This document shows, piece after piece, positions 1 to 7,450 of a stretch of DNA of 8,533 bases. Numbering within the stretch: the stretch's first letter is position 1; each line of letters opens with the position of its first letter. Source of the stretch: Lentisphaeria bacterium (GTDB lineage: Bacteria; Verrucomicrobiota; Lentisphaeria; Oligosphaerales; Oligosphaeraceae). Position numbers and translations under genes: made by a program. The notes under the pieces were generated by a model. That model was not told where the DNA came from. It saw only the letters and a program-made list of their open reading frames with translations, and searched no databases. The stretch spans positions 1-8,533 of the forward strand of contig JAEDNB010000086.1 of the NCBI GenBank assembly GCA_016302725.1, in the 5' to 3' direction.

Positions 1-108
1 TAGAATCTCTAGACCCTCTAGAATCTCTAGAATCTCTAGACCCTCTAGAATCTCTAGAATCTCTAGACCCTCTAGAATCTCTAGAATCTCTAGACCCTCT
101 AGAATCTC
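1..108. repeat. Perfect 9-bp / 27-bp tandem repeat array, truncated by the window edge
   Basis: Twelve consecutive 9-bp units, with two variants: A = TAGAATCTC and B = TAGACCCTC. They run A-B-A four times, so the array is four exact copies of a 27-bp higher-order unit without a single mismatch. Equivalently it is the palindrome TCTAGA repeated every 9 bp with a 3-base spacer that is ATC or CCC; 11 TCTAGA sites fall inside the 108 bp. Neighbouring palindromes could pair as 6-bp stems with 3-base loops. The array starts at base 1, so its full length is unknown. It ends 9 bp before the stop codon of the GH31 gene, placing it in that gene's 3' flank. No intrinsic terminator with a T-run is visible there. 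It looks like a minisatellite; there is no CRISPR spacer structure. Confidence 0.97.
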
Positions 109-117
109 TCTGAGGCT

Positions 118-2307
118 TTACAGCGTGGTGGCTTCCTGCCGCGTCTCGTCCCACTGGAAGGGCAGGGGCGTCCCGTTGAAGAGAATCTCCCGGGGTTTTT
201 CGGCGGCGGCCACGGTGAGCTTCCAGCGTTTCACCGCGGAGGCTCCCTGGGTCTGGGTGGTGACGGTGACCACGCCCTGGAGATTCTGGGCGGTGATGGT
301 GGTGAGCGCAAAATCCCCCTTCTGGTATTGGAAGGTGACTCCGTCGTCTTCGTAGAGCGTTCCCTGGGAGGGGGTTTCCCCGGGGAAGAGGTAGAGTTGG
401 ATTTCGTCCAGGGGTTTTTCCTTCCGGAATTGCATCAGGGGTCCCAGGGGGATGACGGCGCCCTGTCGGACGAGGAGGTTTCCGCCCTTTTCCTCGGGCC
501 ATTCCAGGGTCAGTTCCTGACCGCCGTCGTAGTGTTTCCCCGTCCAGAAGTCCTTCCAGGCGCCCTGGGGGAGGTAGGTTTCCTTCTTGTAGATGCCCAC
601 CAGGAGATCCCGTCCCAGGAGGTACTCGTGAAGGATGCCGCGGCATTTCCGGTCCTCCTGGAATTCCAGGGTCAGGGGTTTCATGAGGGGGAGTCCGGTG
701 AGGGTGGCCTCCCGTGCGGAGGAGTAGAGGTAGGGGATGAGGCGTGCGCGGAAGCGCGCGTAGTCCTGGTGCATCCGGTGGAGTTTTCCCCCTTGGAGCC
801 AGGGCATTCGGAAATAGGTCCAGCTGTTGATTTGGCTCCAGGGCAGGAGATATCCGAAATGGATGCCCTCGGGTTCGGCGATTTCCATGTCGTTGGTGGC
901 CCAGGAGTGCCCCATGAGGGCGGTGTTCAGCATGGAGCCCAGGGTTTCCAGGCGTCCGCCCACGTCCCCGGTCCAGGTGCCCGCCCAACTTTGGAAGCCG
1001 GTCCAGCCGGAGGCCGTGAAGACCACAGGGCGGCGATGGGTGTATTGGGCGAAGCCCTCCCACATCTGGCGGGCGTAGAGGAGGGGATAGAGGTTGTGCA
1101 TTTCGGCGTCCAGCATTCCGTTGCCATAGACGCGGTCGGGGTGCGTGCAGACCTGGAAGGCGCCGTCCTGCTTGAAGAAATCCGCGCCCCAGTCCACAAA
1201 CTTCTTCAGATGCTGGAACCAGGGCTCCTCCTTCTTGGTGATGGCGTCGGCGTAGCGTGGCCTGGCGAAATGAAGGTCCAGTTCCCCCACCTCGTGGAAG
1301 GTGGGTTCCTCCCTTTCCAGCCCGGCCTCCCGCTGGGCTTCCTCCCCCTGGATTTTCCGTTCCTCCTCATAGGAGAGGTCGTATTCGTTGCAGAGCCACA
1401 ATTCCAGATGGTAGCCCATGCGCTTCAGGGCCTTGGTCCAGGTGTGCTCGCATTTTTCCTTGAGCAGCCACTCGGGCAGGGGGAAGCGCTGGGTGCTCCA
1501 GTCCTTCTCCACGGAGAGATCATAGTAGGTTTCCATCCATCCGGGCTCCAGGCCGATGACATCGCAGGGGATGCCTTCCTGGCGGAACCGGGAGGCGTTC
1601 TCCATGACCTCGGCGTCGTTGGCCTGGGTCCGGCAGATGAACCACAGGCCGAAGGACCACTCCGGCGGCAGTTTGGGGCGCCCCGTCAACTCCGTATATT
1701 GCCGGAGGCACTCCTTGAAGGTGGGGGCCACGAAGAGATAGAAGTCCACCACCGCCCGCTCGTCCTTCCAGGAAAACTGGTCCGGCTGGCTCTTGGCCAT
1801 GTCGAAGACGACGCAGTGGGTGGTGTTCACCAAGACGCCATAGCCTTTGGTGGACATGAAGAAGGGGACGGGGAGGTAGGAGGAGACATTGGAGACCCAG
1901 CAGACGGCCTTGTGCCCCCGGTGGTAGAGGTGATCCCGGGTCTGGTCACAGAAGCCCACCCAGTCCTCGTCCTCCTGGGCCTGGAAGGTGGCCTGGGCCG
2001 CCTTGCGTCCCAGGAACAGGTCCGTCATCCGCAGCAGGAGCCTTCCCGCGCCGTCCCGGCAGACCAGTTTTCCTTCCTCGGTCCACTGGACGGAAAGTCG
2101 GTCGCTCTTCCAGGCCATGCCGTCCGGAGCGAGGGGCGTGGGCTCCAGGGGGAGTTCCGGGGGTTCCTGGATGAAGTGGTATCGGTTCAGTCCGGTATCC
2201 TGGAACGGGCGGGTGGAGGGGAAGATCTGGATGCGGGCCAAGGTCGGGGTGAGGAAGCGCACCCGGAGGCGGTTTTCCGTGGGAGGGGTATGGCAGGAGA
2301 AGTCCAT
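118..2307 (-). CDS. Glycoside hydrolase family 31 (alpha-glycosidase-like), cytoplasmic
   Basis: Predicted retaining alpha-glycosidase of family GH31, 729 residues, a usual length for the family. An N-terminal beta-sandwich (about 1-210) precedes the (beta/alpha)8 barrel, which begins near PPEWSFGLWF (about 214-223) and runs to about residue 545. A C-terminal beta region and a DUF5110-like tail (LYEDDGVTFQYQKG, about 651-664) follow. The likely nucleophile is D381 in FFKQDGAF and the likely acid/base is D448 in TWTGDVGG; GLEPGWM (252-258) lines the pocket. No signal peptide is seen, so it should act in the cytoplasm. I chose the ATG at 2307, 19 nt after the acetyltransferase stop, because an upstream ATG at 2397 only adds 30 low-complexity Ser/Pro residues overlapping the neighbour. 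No good Shine-Dalgarno precedes it, suggesting translational coupling. The substrate is unclear because several usual GH31 residues differ; the GH31 assignment itself is strong. Confidence 0.93.
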   Translation of the reverse strand: MDFSCHTPPTENRLRVRFLTPTLARIQIFPSTRPFQDTGLNRYHFIQEPPELPLEPTPLAPDGMAWKSDRLSVQWTEEGKLVCRDGAGRLLLRMTDLFLGRKAAQATFQAQEDEDWVGFCDQTRDHLYHRGHKAVCWVSNVSSYLPVPFFMSTKGYGVLVNTTHCVVFDMAKSQPDQFSWKDERAVVDFYLFVAPTFKECLRQYTELTGRPKLPPEWSFGLWFICRTQANDAEVMENASRFRQEGIPCDVIGLEPGWMETYYDLSVEKDWSTQRFPLPEWLLKEKCEHTWTKALKRMGYHLELWLCNEYDLSYEEERKIQGEEAQREAGLEREEPTFHEVGELDLHFARPRYADAITKKEEPWFQHLKKFVDWGADFFKQDGAFQVCTHPDRVYGNGMLDAEMHNLYPLLYARQMWEGFAQYTHRRPVVFTASGWTGFQSWAGTWTGDVGGRLETLGSMLNTALMGHSWATNDMEIAEPEGIHFGYLLPWSQINSWTYFRMPWLQGGKLHRMHQDYARFRARLIPYLYSSAREATLTGLPLMKPLTLEFQEDRKCRGILHEYLLGRDLLVGIYKKETYLPQGAWKDFWTGKHYDGGQELTLEWPEEKGGNLLVRQGAVIPLGPLMQFRKEKPLDEIQLYLFPGETPSQGTLYEDDGVTFQYQKGDFALTTITAQNLQGVVTVTTQTQGASAVKRWKLTVAAAEKPREILFNGTPLPFQWDETRQEATTL

Positions 2308-2326
2308 GGGGAGGGCGGTCAAGGGA

Positions 2327-3484
2327 TTACACGTGTTCCAGGGAGGGCCAGAAGAGGGGGAGGGGGAAGGCCATGCGCCAGAAGGGGCTGGGGTCATGGG
2401 AGAGGGCGGCAGGCAGGCCTGGGCCGAAGAGGAGGGGGGGCAGTTCCCGACGGGAAAGGGTCAGGGTGGGCTCCTCCTGGCTTTCTTCCTGGATGACCAG
2501 GGGCTTGCCCGGGGCCTTGGCCAGGGCAACGGTCTCGGAATCCTCCCCGTCCTCCACTTTCAGGGTGACGCTCCCCTGCCAGAAGGCCAGCCGCTCCTCC
2601 AGCCAGGGCCGGTACGCCTCCAGGGCCCTTCCCAGGAAATTGACCCGGAACTGGGAGAGATTCTCCGTCAGGAAACACTGGGCATAGCCATCCAGCATCT
2701 CCTCCAGGGGACCGGAGCACTCCGGGGGCGGCACCAGCACATTCCAGTTGCCCGTCTGCAGAACGTAGCGGACGATTCTCTCCACCCCCTCCACGTCTCC
2801 GCCGTATTCCAGGATGGTGCGGTCCTTGAGCACCGCGTAGGCGAATTGGCTTTCCGTGGGATTCCAGAGATAGACCGGGCGGCCGGGCTTCAGCAGGGTG
2901 GCCCGACACTCCTGGGGGGAGGATTTGAGGGGGCAGGCGAAGGCGCTTTCCCGGGCTTTCCACAGCCGCAGGGTGTCCGCCTCGTCCCCCCGGTATTCCC
3001 GGAACTCCAGGATGGAGGGTTCATCCTCGGAGGGGCGGAAGCGGAGCATGGCGGGCTCCAGGCGGAGGGTGCGCAGGACGCCGGCGTGTTCCCAGCCGTA
3101 GTGGCCATAGCGCAACCGGTCCCCTCCCAGGGCGGAGAGGAGAATTCCCTCCTGGCGCATGTCCTGGACGACCCGCCGCATCAAGGCGCTGAAGACCCCG
3201 TGCTTCCGGAAGCCGGGCATGCAGTGGACATGGCCGATGCCCCCGTAGGTCACCTCCGTCTTCCCCAGACGGAGACGACGGGGCACCATCACCAGCCCCC
3301 CCGCCAGTTTTCCGTCCACAAAGGCCAGACGCCAGGCGGACATGGCCTGGGGGGTGGGGTTGACGGTGGAGGGGTCGTAGTCCTCAAAGCGGGGATGGGC
3401 GGGGGTGTGGGTGCGGAAACTGGCCACCACCTGGTCGGTGACCTGGGAAAAATCTTCAGGAGTGCCCCGGCGGATCTCAAGCAT
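2327..3484 (-). CDS. Eis-like GNAT family N-acetyltransferase with C-terminal SCP2-like domain
   Basis: Predicted acetyl-CoA-dependent acetyltransferase of the Eis/COG4552 type (tandem GNAT folds plus a sterol-carrier-protein-like C-terminus), 385 residues, close to the usual 390-410. The acetyl-CoA binding loop is in HVHCMPGFRKHGVFSALM (85-102), with RKHGVF standing in for the R/Q-x-x-G-x-G/A motif. Y126 in RYGHYG aligns by motif with the catalytic tyrosine known in Eis. The C-terminal part (about 300-385) carries LTLSRRELPPLLFG, typical of the SCP2-like domain, and the chain ends LEHV. In Eis the terminal carboxylate serves as general base, so this short end fits. No signal peptide is present. 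It lies between a secreted glycan protein and GH31 with gaps of 24 and 19 nt, so it is probably co-transcribed. The substrate is unknown; an amine or amino sugar is plausible. The 24-nt upstream spacer has no Shine-Dalgarno. Confidence 0.88.
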   Translation of the reverse strand: MLEIRRGTPEDFSQVTDQVVASFRTHTPAHPRFEDYDPSTVNPTPQAMSAWRLAFVDGKLAGGLVMVPRRLRLGKTEVTYGGIGHVHCMPGFRKHGVFSALMRRVVQDMRQEGILLSALGGDRLRYGHYGWEHAGVLRTLRLEPAMLRFRPSEDEPSILEFREYRGDEADTLRLWKARESAFACPLKSSPQECRATLLKPGRPVYLWNPTESQFAYAVLKDRTILEYGGDVEGVERIVRYVLQTGNWNVLVPPPECSGPLEEMLDGYAQCFLTENLSQFRVNFLGRALEAYRPWLEERLAFWQGSVTLKVEDGEDSETVALAKAPGKPLVIQEESQEEPTLTLSRRELPPLLFGPGLPAALSHDPSPFWRMAFPLPLFWPSLEHV

Positions 3485-3508
3485 GGCGGGAAAAAGTTGG
3501 GAGGGAGG

Positions 3509-6500
3509 TTATTGGAGTTCCAGAATGGCGAAGGAGTGGTAGTCCAGGGACAGGCGGAGGGTGTTTCCCTGGAAGGAGTGGACCTTTGAGCCGAACTCCC
3601 CCGCCTCCAGGGGGGCCCGCTCGGGGGGGACCTGAAACTCCTTCTGCCGGCGTTCCAGCTCGGCGTAGCCCGGGTCGGGTTCGTTCATCCGGTCCGTTAC
3701 TGTAACGGGAGGGGCGGAGATTCCCAGGGTTTTCCAGTCGAAAACCAAGTCAAAGGTCTGGTTTTCATGGGATTTTCCCACGTGCCCCACAATGGCCAGC
3801 ACCCGGTCGCCCCGGACATGGCAGCTGACGTAGACATCCTGCGCCCCCTCCACGGCCACGGGATGCCGCCAGTATCCCAGGAAGCGGCAATCCGGCTTTC
3901 CCACGCCGAAGGCCGCCAATGCGCGGACCACCTTGTCGAAGAGACCGTAGTGGTTCCGCATGGGGGAGATGAGGGTGTTGTGGAGGAGGGTGGCGGCATG
4001 CTCCGCCTTGCCCAGGCGGAACTGGTATTGGTCGGTGGGTTCGTCCCCCCCGTATTCCGGGCGGAGGGTGTCCAGGGGCATGTAGACGCTGTTGGTGACG
4101 CCGAAGGGGAGGGTGCTCAATTCGCTGGCGAACATTTCCAGGCCATAGGAGTCCAGGATGTCCTTCTTGTCGTGGAGAAGGGTGCTGGAACTCTGGCGGA
4201 TATGCTCCCCATTGAAGAGATGGGTGACGAAGGTGTAGGTGGGCAGGAGGTTGCAGTCGGTGTTGTGGAGGACAATCACCGGAGATTCAATGCCCTCCTG
4301 CAGCTGGACCATGGCCATCCTCCGGTAGAACTCCCGCTGGGCCAGGAGGGGGGTGCCGCCCTGGCAGCCATGTTCCCCGTTGGAGCACTCGGGGACGTTC
4401 CCGAAATCGAAGTAGAGCCCCTTCATCTGGGGGAAGCGCCGGAGGAGTTCCCGCACCTTCTGGGCGAAGAAGTCGGTGGCGGAGGAGACGGGGCAGCAGT
4501 CGTAGATGAAATGCCCCGTGTTGTCGTAGTCCTGGGCCAGTTCGGGACGGAAGCTCCATTCCGCCCGGTAGGCCCGCATCTCCGGATACTTTGCGGAGAG
4601 GTAGCGTCCGCAGAGGTAGGGGACGGGGCGGACGTGGTGCCCGTCGGTCTGCCTTTGGAAGGCTTGGAGGTAGGAGTTGGCGCAGGCGTCGCCGTCCCGG
4701 TCATGGGTGTCGGCGAAGTAGCTTCCCAAGTCTCCCCGGTAGACTCCATAGGGGGCGTCGATGATGACCACATCCTGGGTGGGATGGGGGTCGCCGTCCC
4801 GGTTCATGGGGGCGGCGTAGCTCCAGTTGAAGGTGTCGAAGGGATAGTTGGGCGCCAGCGGGCGGATGGGGGTGCCCAGGAATCCCAGTCCGATTTCCAG
4901 GGATTTGCGTGGGGGGAGGGCGTTGGCGACTTGGAGGGTGATGGTGGTATGGGTGTCGTCCCGCTCCACCAGGAAGGTTTCCCGGGAGGGGGCGGTCCAG
5001 CCGATTCGGTTTTCCGCGAAGAGGCAGAGTCCCCTTTCCTCGTTGCCGACCCAGAGGGAGTAGTAGAAGGGGAGCTTGGTGACACCCTTGGGGATGGCCA
5101 TGGTGGTTTTGGCTCCCCAGATGCCGCCCCCTGCGGCCCCGTGGAGATACTTTGCCGCCTGGTTGGTCATGCGGAGGCGGATGGCCAGGCTCCGCTTTTT
5201 CCCGGGGGTGACGGTCAGCCGGTTCCATTGGACGCCGTCATATTCCAGCCAGGAATTGCAGAGGAACTCCTGTCCCTGGCTTTGGAACTCCACCCGGTGG
5301 GGGGCCTGGGAGAGGACCTGGAAATCCGTGGGGGAGGCGGGGCGTCCGTCCAGGAGGATTTCCACCGGTCCGTCCAGGAGGGGGGTGCCTTGGCTGGTGA
5401 TTTGCGTGGGGAAGGGGGTGTTGTCCCAGGCATAGTCCCGGAGGGCGAGTTGGCAGTGGAGTCCCTTTTCCGTGGCCTGGGTGGCAATGGGGGTGAAGGG
5501 CGGGAGGATGGTTTCCTGGGGGAAGGACTGGGATTCCCATTTTCCGATGCCGGGGTATTCCACCTTCTGGCTGGCGCAGGGTTGTCCCTGGGCGTCCGTG
5601 AGGGTGACGGAATATTCTCCTGGGGGGGAGTTCCGGGGGAAGGGGAGTTCCTTTCGGGGGGCGTTGGCGGGGATGGCGGCCAGGCGTTCGCCCTGGGGGG
5701 AGAGGAGTTGGAGTTCCCCTGCGCCCCGATTCCCCAGTTGCCGTGCCATGATGGCCTCTTTCAGGGCGATGCGGATGCGGTTTTGGAAGAAGAGGGGGGT
5801 GGCGGTGAAATAGGTGAGGTCCAGGCGGAAGGGGAGGATGCGCCTCCAGACGGGCTTTCCGTCGTGGGAGAGGGTGTAGAGGAGGCAGTCGTATTCGGCC
5901 TGGGAGAGGGAGGCGTGGAGGCTTTCCCGGATGGTTTCCCCGGGCTTGGCGTTCCAGGTCCTGTCATAGAGGGGCAGGGGCAGGGCGCTGCCGTCCAGTT
6001 TTGCCAGGGAGACCTGGTAGGAGAGTTTTCCCCCCTGGGGGGATTCCAGGCGGAAGGACTGGAGGTATTCCCCCTGGTTGGGGTTGTTTTCCTCCAGGAT
6101 TTGGATGGTGTCGCAGGGGGCGAAGGTGGCGGGGATCAGGGCTTCGGGGGAGTATCCCTCTCCTGTCAGGTGGAAGGAGGAGTGCTGCCCGAAGTCGGGG
6201 AGTTTCCAGGAGCGGCAGCAGTTGAGCCGGATGGGGCTCCGGGGCGGCCCGTCCAGCCCCACGCTCTTCCAGGGGATGGCCATCTCGCCCTCCCAGAGGA
6301 TGGAGTCGTCCATCTTCATGGACTTGGTGCCTCGATAGAGCCACTCCCCGTTCCAGGAACCGTCGGTCTGTCGTCCTTCGCAGAAGCCGCCGGCCATGTT
6401 CACGGCGAAGCGGTAGAGGGCGTCGGTCTCCAGGTAGACCTCGGCGGATTCGCTTCCCCAGACCTCGGGTTCCTTGGAGGGGGTTCGCTGCTCCCCTTCC

Positions 6501-7417
6501 ACAAAGGGCTGGTGGGGGGGGAAGTGAGTGTAGAAGCCCACGTAGAGGTTTTCCTGGTCGTAGAGGAGCCGGAAGCCATGGGCGGGCAGGCTCCCGGATT
6601 CCCGGGGATAGTTTCCCTGGACGAGGCGCCCCGTACCGGCGGCGTGTTCCCAGGCCTCGTCGTCGAGTTTGCCGTCCAGGGCAGGGGCGGGGGTTCCCCG
6701 GGGCAGGGGCGGGATGGTCAGGAGGGGGGGATGGGTTTCCGGGAGGGGAGGGAAGGAGACCCCGGAGAGTTCCGCCACTTCCCCGGGGGAGAGGGCGTGG
6801 GAGAAGAACCGGAGTTCCTGGATGAAGGTGTCGTCGCACCAGGGGTTTGTGGCAATCCAGGGGTCCTTGTAGGGGCCCAGGTGGAGGCGGGTGGGGTTTT
6901 CCACGGGGAGGGGTTGTTCGGCCTGTGCCAGGAGTCGTCCGTCCCGGAAGAGTTTCAGGGTCTCCCCGTCCCAGCTGAAGCCCAGCCGGTAGTCCTTTCC
7001 GGGTTCCAGGGGGTCGGGCATTTCCATGCGGAAGGTCTTGTCCTGGTCGGAGAAGACGAAGGCCCAGCGCCTGTCGCCGAAGAAGTAGTAGCCGGCGTAG
7101 AGACGGCTGTTAGTGCGCAAGGTCACCAGGCTCCGCATGGTGTTCCGGGGTTCCCGGGGCTCCTCAAAGCGCACCCGGAAGAGGATGGTGCCCTCGTTCT
7201 CCCCAAGGAGGGGGGCGGCGGGAAGGCTGAATCCCCGTGCCCCCACCGCCAGCTCCCCATTCCGGAGCATCTCCGGCTCGGGGGCGTGGACGACCCCCCC
7301 TACCACGGCGCTGCGTTCCTTGGAAAAGTCCAGGCGCAGGGTCTCCATGGCGCCGGCGGAAGCCAGGCAGAGGGGGAGGAGGAGAAGGGGCAGAAGGGGC
7401 AGGGGGATTCGCTTCAT
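3509..7417 (-). CDS. Secreted LamG + CBM9-like + glycoside-hydrolase-like (DUF6067/GH123-N type) protein
   Basis: A 1302-residue exported protein. Residues 1-23 are a signal peptide (MKR, then a Leu/Pro-rich core, then ASAGA); the Cys at 17 has Leu before it, so it is not a good lipobox. Domains in order: a LamG/concanavalin-like sandwich (about 28-220, ending DDTFIQELRFFSHALSPGE), a Pro-rich linker (222-247), a CBM9-like domain (about 245-420, with ALDGKLDDEAW and WEGEMAIPW), beta-sandwich modules (about 450-640), a stretch like the N-domain of DUF6067/GH123 proteins ending GLGFLGTPIRPL (844-853), a probable TIM barrel (about 860-1180), and a C-terminal beta domain. The barrel holds LYFDFGNVPEC...HGC (1001-1018) and FNGEH (1068-1072), so D1004 and E1071 are candidate acidic catalytic residues; that is inference. 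It probably binds and perhaps cleaves glycans outside the cytoplasm. The start has a clear ribosome site. Enzyme activity and exact family are unproven. Confidence 0.87.
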   Translation of the reverse strand: MKRIPLPLLPLLLLPLCLASAGAMETLRLDFSKERSAVVGGVVHAPEPEMLRNGELAVGARGFSLPAAPLLGENEGTILFRVRFEEPREPRNTMRSLVTLRTNSRLYAGYYFFGDRRWAFVFSDQDKTFRMEMPDPLEPGKDYRLGFSWDGETLKLFRDGRLLAQAEQPLPVENPTRLHLGPYKDPWIATNPWCDDTFIQELRFFSHALSPGEVAELSGVSFPPLPETHPPLLTIPPLPRGTPAPALDGKLDDEAWEHAAGTGRLVQGNYPRESGSLPAHGFRLLYDQENLYVGFYTHFPPHQPFVEGEQRTPSKEPEVWGSESAEVYLETDALYRFAVNMAGGFCEGRQTDGSWNGEWLYRGTKSMKMDDSILWEGEMAIPWKSVGLDGPPRSPIRLNCCRSWKLPDFGQHSSFHLTGEGYSPEALIPATFAPCDTIQILEENNPNQGEYLQSFRLESPQGGKLSYQVSLAKLDGSALPLPLYDRTWNAKPGETIRESLHASLSQAEYDCLLYTLSHDGKPVWRRILPFRLDLTYFTATPLFFQNRIRIALKEAIMARQLGNRGAGELQLLSPQGERLAAIPANAPRKELPFPRNSPPGEYSVTLTDAQGQPCASQKVEYPGIGKWESQSFPQETILPPFTPIATQATEKGLHCQLALRDYAWDNTPFPTQITSQGTPLLDGPVEILLDGRPASPTDFQVLSQAPHRVEFQSQGQEFLCNSWLEYDGVQWNRLTVTPGKKRSLAIRLRMTNQAAKYLHGAAGGGIWGAKTTMAIPKGVTKLPFYYSLWVGNEERGLCLFAENRIGWTAPSRETFLVERDDTHTTITLQVANALPPRKSLEIGLGFLGTPIRPLAPNYPFDTFNWSYAAPMNRDGDPHPTQDVVIIDAPYGVYRGDLGSYFADTHDRDGDACANSYLQAFQRQTDGHHVRPVPYLCGRYLSAKYPEMRAYRAEWSFRPELAQDYDNTGHFIYDCCPVSSATDFFAQKVRELLRRFPQMKGLYFDFGNVPECSNGEHGCQGGTPLLAQREFYRRMAMVQLQEGIESPVIVLHNTDCNLLPTYTFVTHLFNGEHIRQSSSTLLHDKKDILDSYGLEMFASELSTLPFGVTNSVYMPLDTLRPEYGGDEPTDQYQFRLGKAEHAATLLHNTLISPMRNHYGLFDKVVRALAAFGVGKPDCRFLGYWRHPVAVEGAQDVYVSCHVRGDRVLAIVGHVGKSHENQTFDLVFDWKTLGISAPPVTVTDRMNEPDPGYAELERRQKEFQVPPERAPLEAGEFGSKVHSFQGNTLRLSLDYHSFAILELQ
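6679..6752 (+). other. G-quadruplex-prone G-tract cluster inside the large gene
   Basis: The plus strand carries eleven runs of three or more G in 74 bases. The left half (6679-6713) has six runs separated by CA, C, TTCCCC, CA and C. The right half (6724-6752) has runs of 7, 3, 3, 4 and 3 G with loops of 2, 5, 1 and 1 bases, which matches the standard four-tract quadruplex pattern. It coincides with residues 222-247, the Pro-rich linker between the LamG and CBM9-like domains, where CCC/CCG Pro codons produce the pattern. The G-rich strand is the template strand of the gene. Confidence 0.7.
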
Positions 7418-7423
7418 GGGGAG

Positions 7424-7431
7424 TTCCTCTC
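7424..7431 (-). promoter_or_regulatory. Ribosome binding site of the large secreted protein gene
   Basis: Minus-strand GAGAGGAA ends 6 bases before the ATG at 7417, with the GG core 8 bases away, a normal spacing. It supports this start, which also gives a complete signal peptide. The site lies inside the 33-nt gap after the prepilin-like gene. Confidence 0.7.
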
Positions 7432-7450
7432 GGGGGGCGAAGGGGAAGGG

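Noticed and set aside
1..108. CRISPR array
   Set aside because: Units are 9 bp, contiguous and without unique spacers; no cas gene is present.
2..355. Plus-strand frame open from the left edge through the repeat array (Arg-Ile-Ser/Arg-Pro-Ser units) to 355
   Set aside because: Could be the end of a repeat protein entering from the left, but the last 238 bases are antisense to the GH31 C-terminus and show no protein-like features. Chance is more likely; flanking sequence would settle it.
2308..2397. Longer GH31 start at 2397 (30 extra residues)
   Set aside because: The extension is Ser/Pro-rich, overlaps the acetyltransferase gene by about 70 bases, and has no family similarity. The ATG at 2307 just after the upstream stop fits better.
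328..2496. 722-codon open reading frame on the plus strand opposite GH31
   Set aside because: Same antisense register effect; the minus strand encodes a complete GH31 protein with catalytic motifs.
7349..7417. Lipoprotein signal for the large secreted protein
   Set aside because: The only early Cys (residue 17) is in LPLC, where -1 Leu does not fit the lipobox; an ordinary signal peptidase I site after ASA or AGA fits better.
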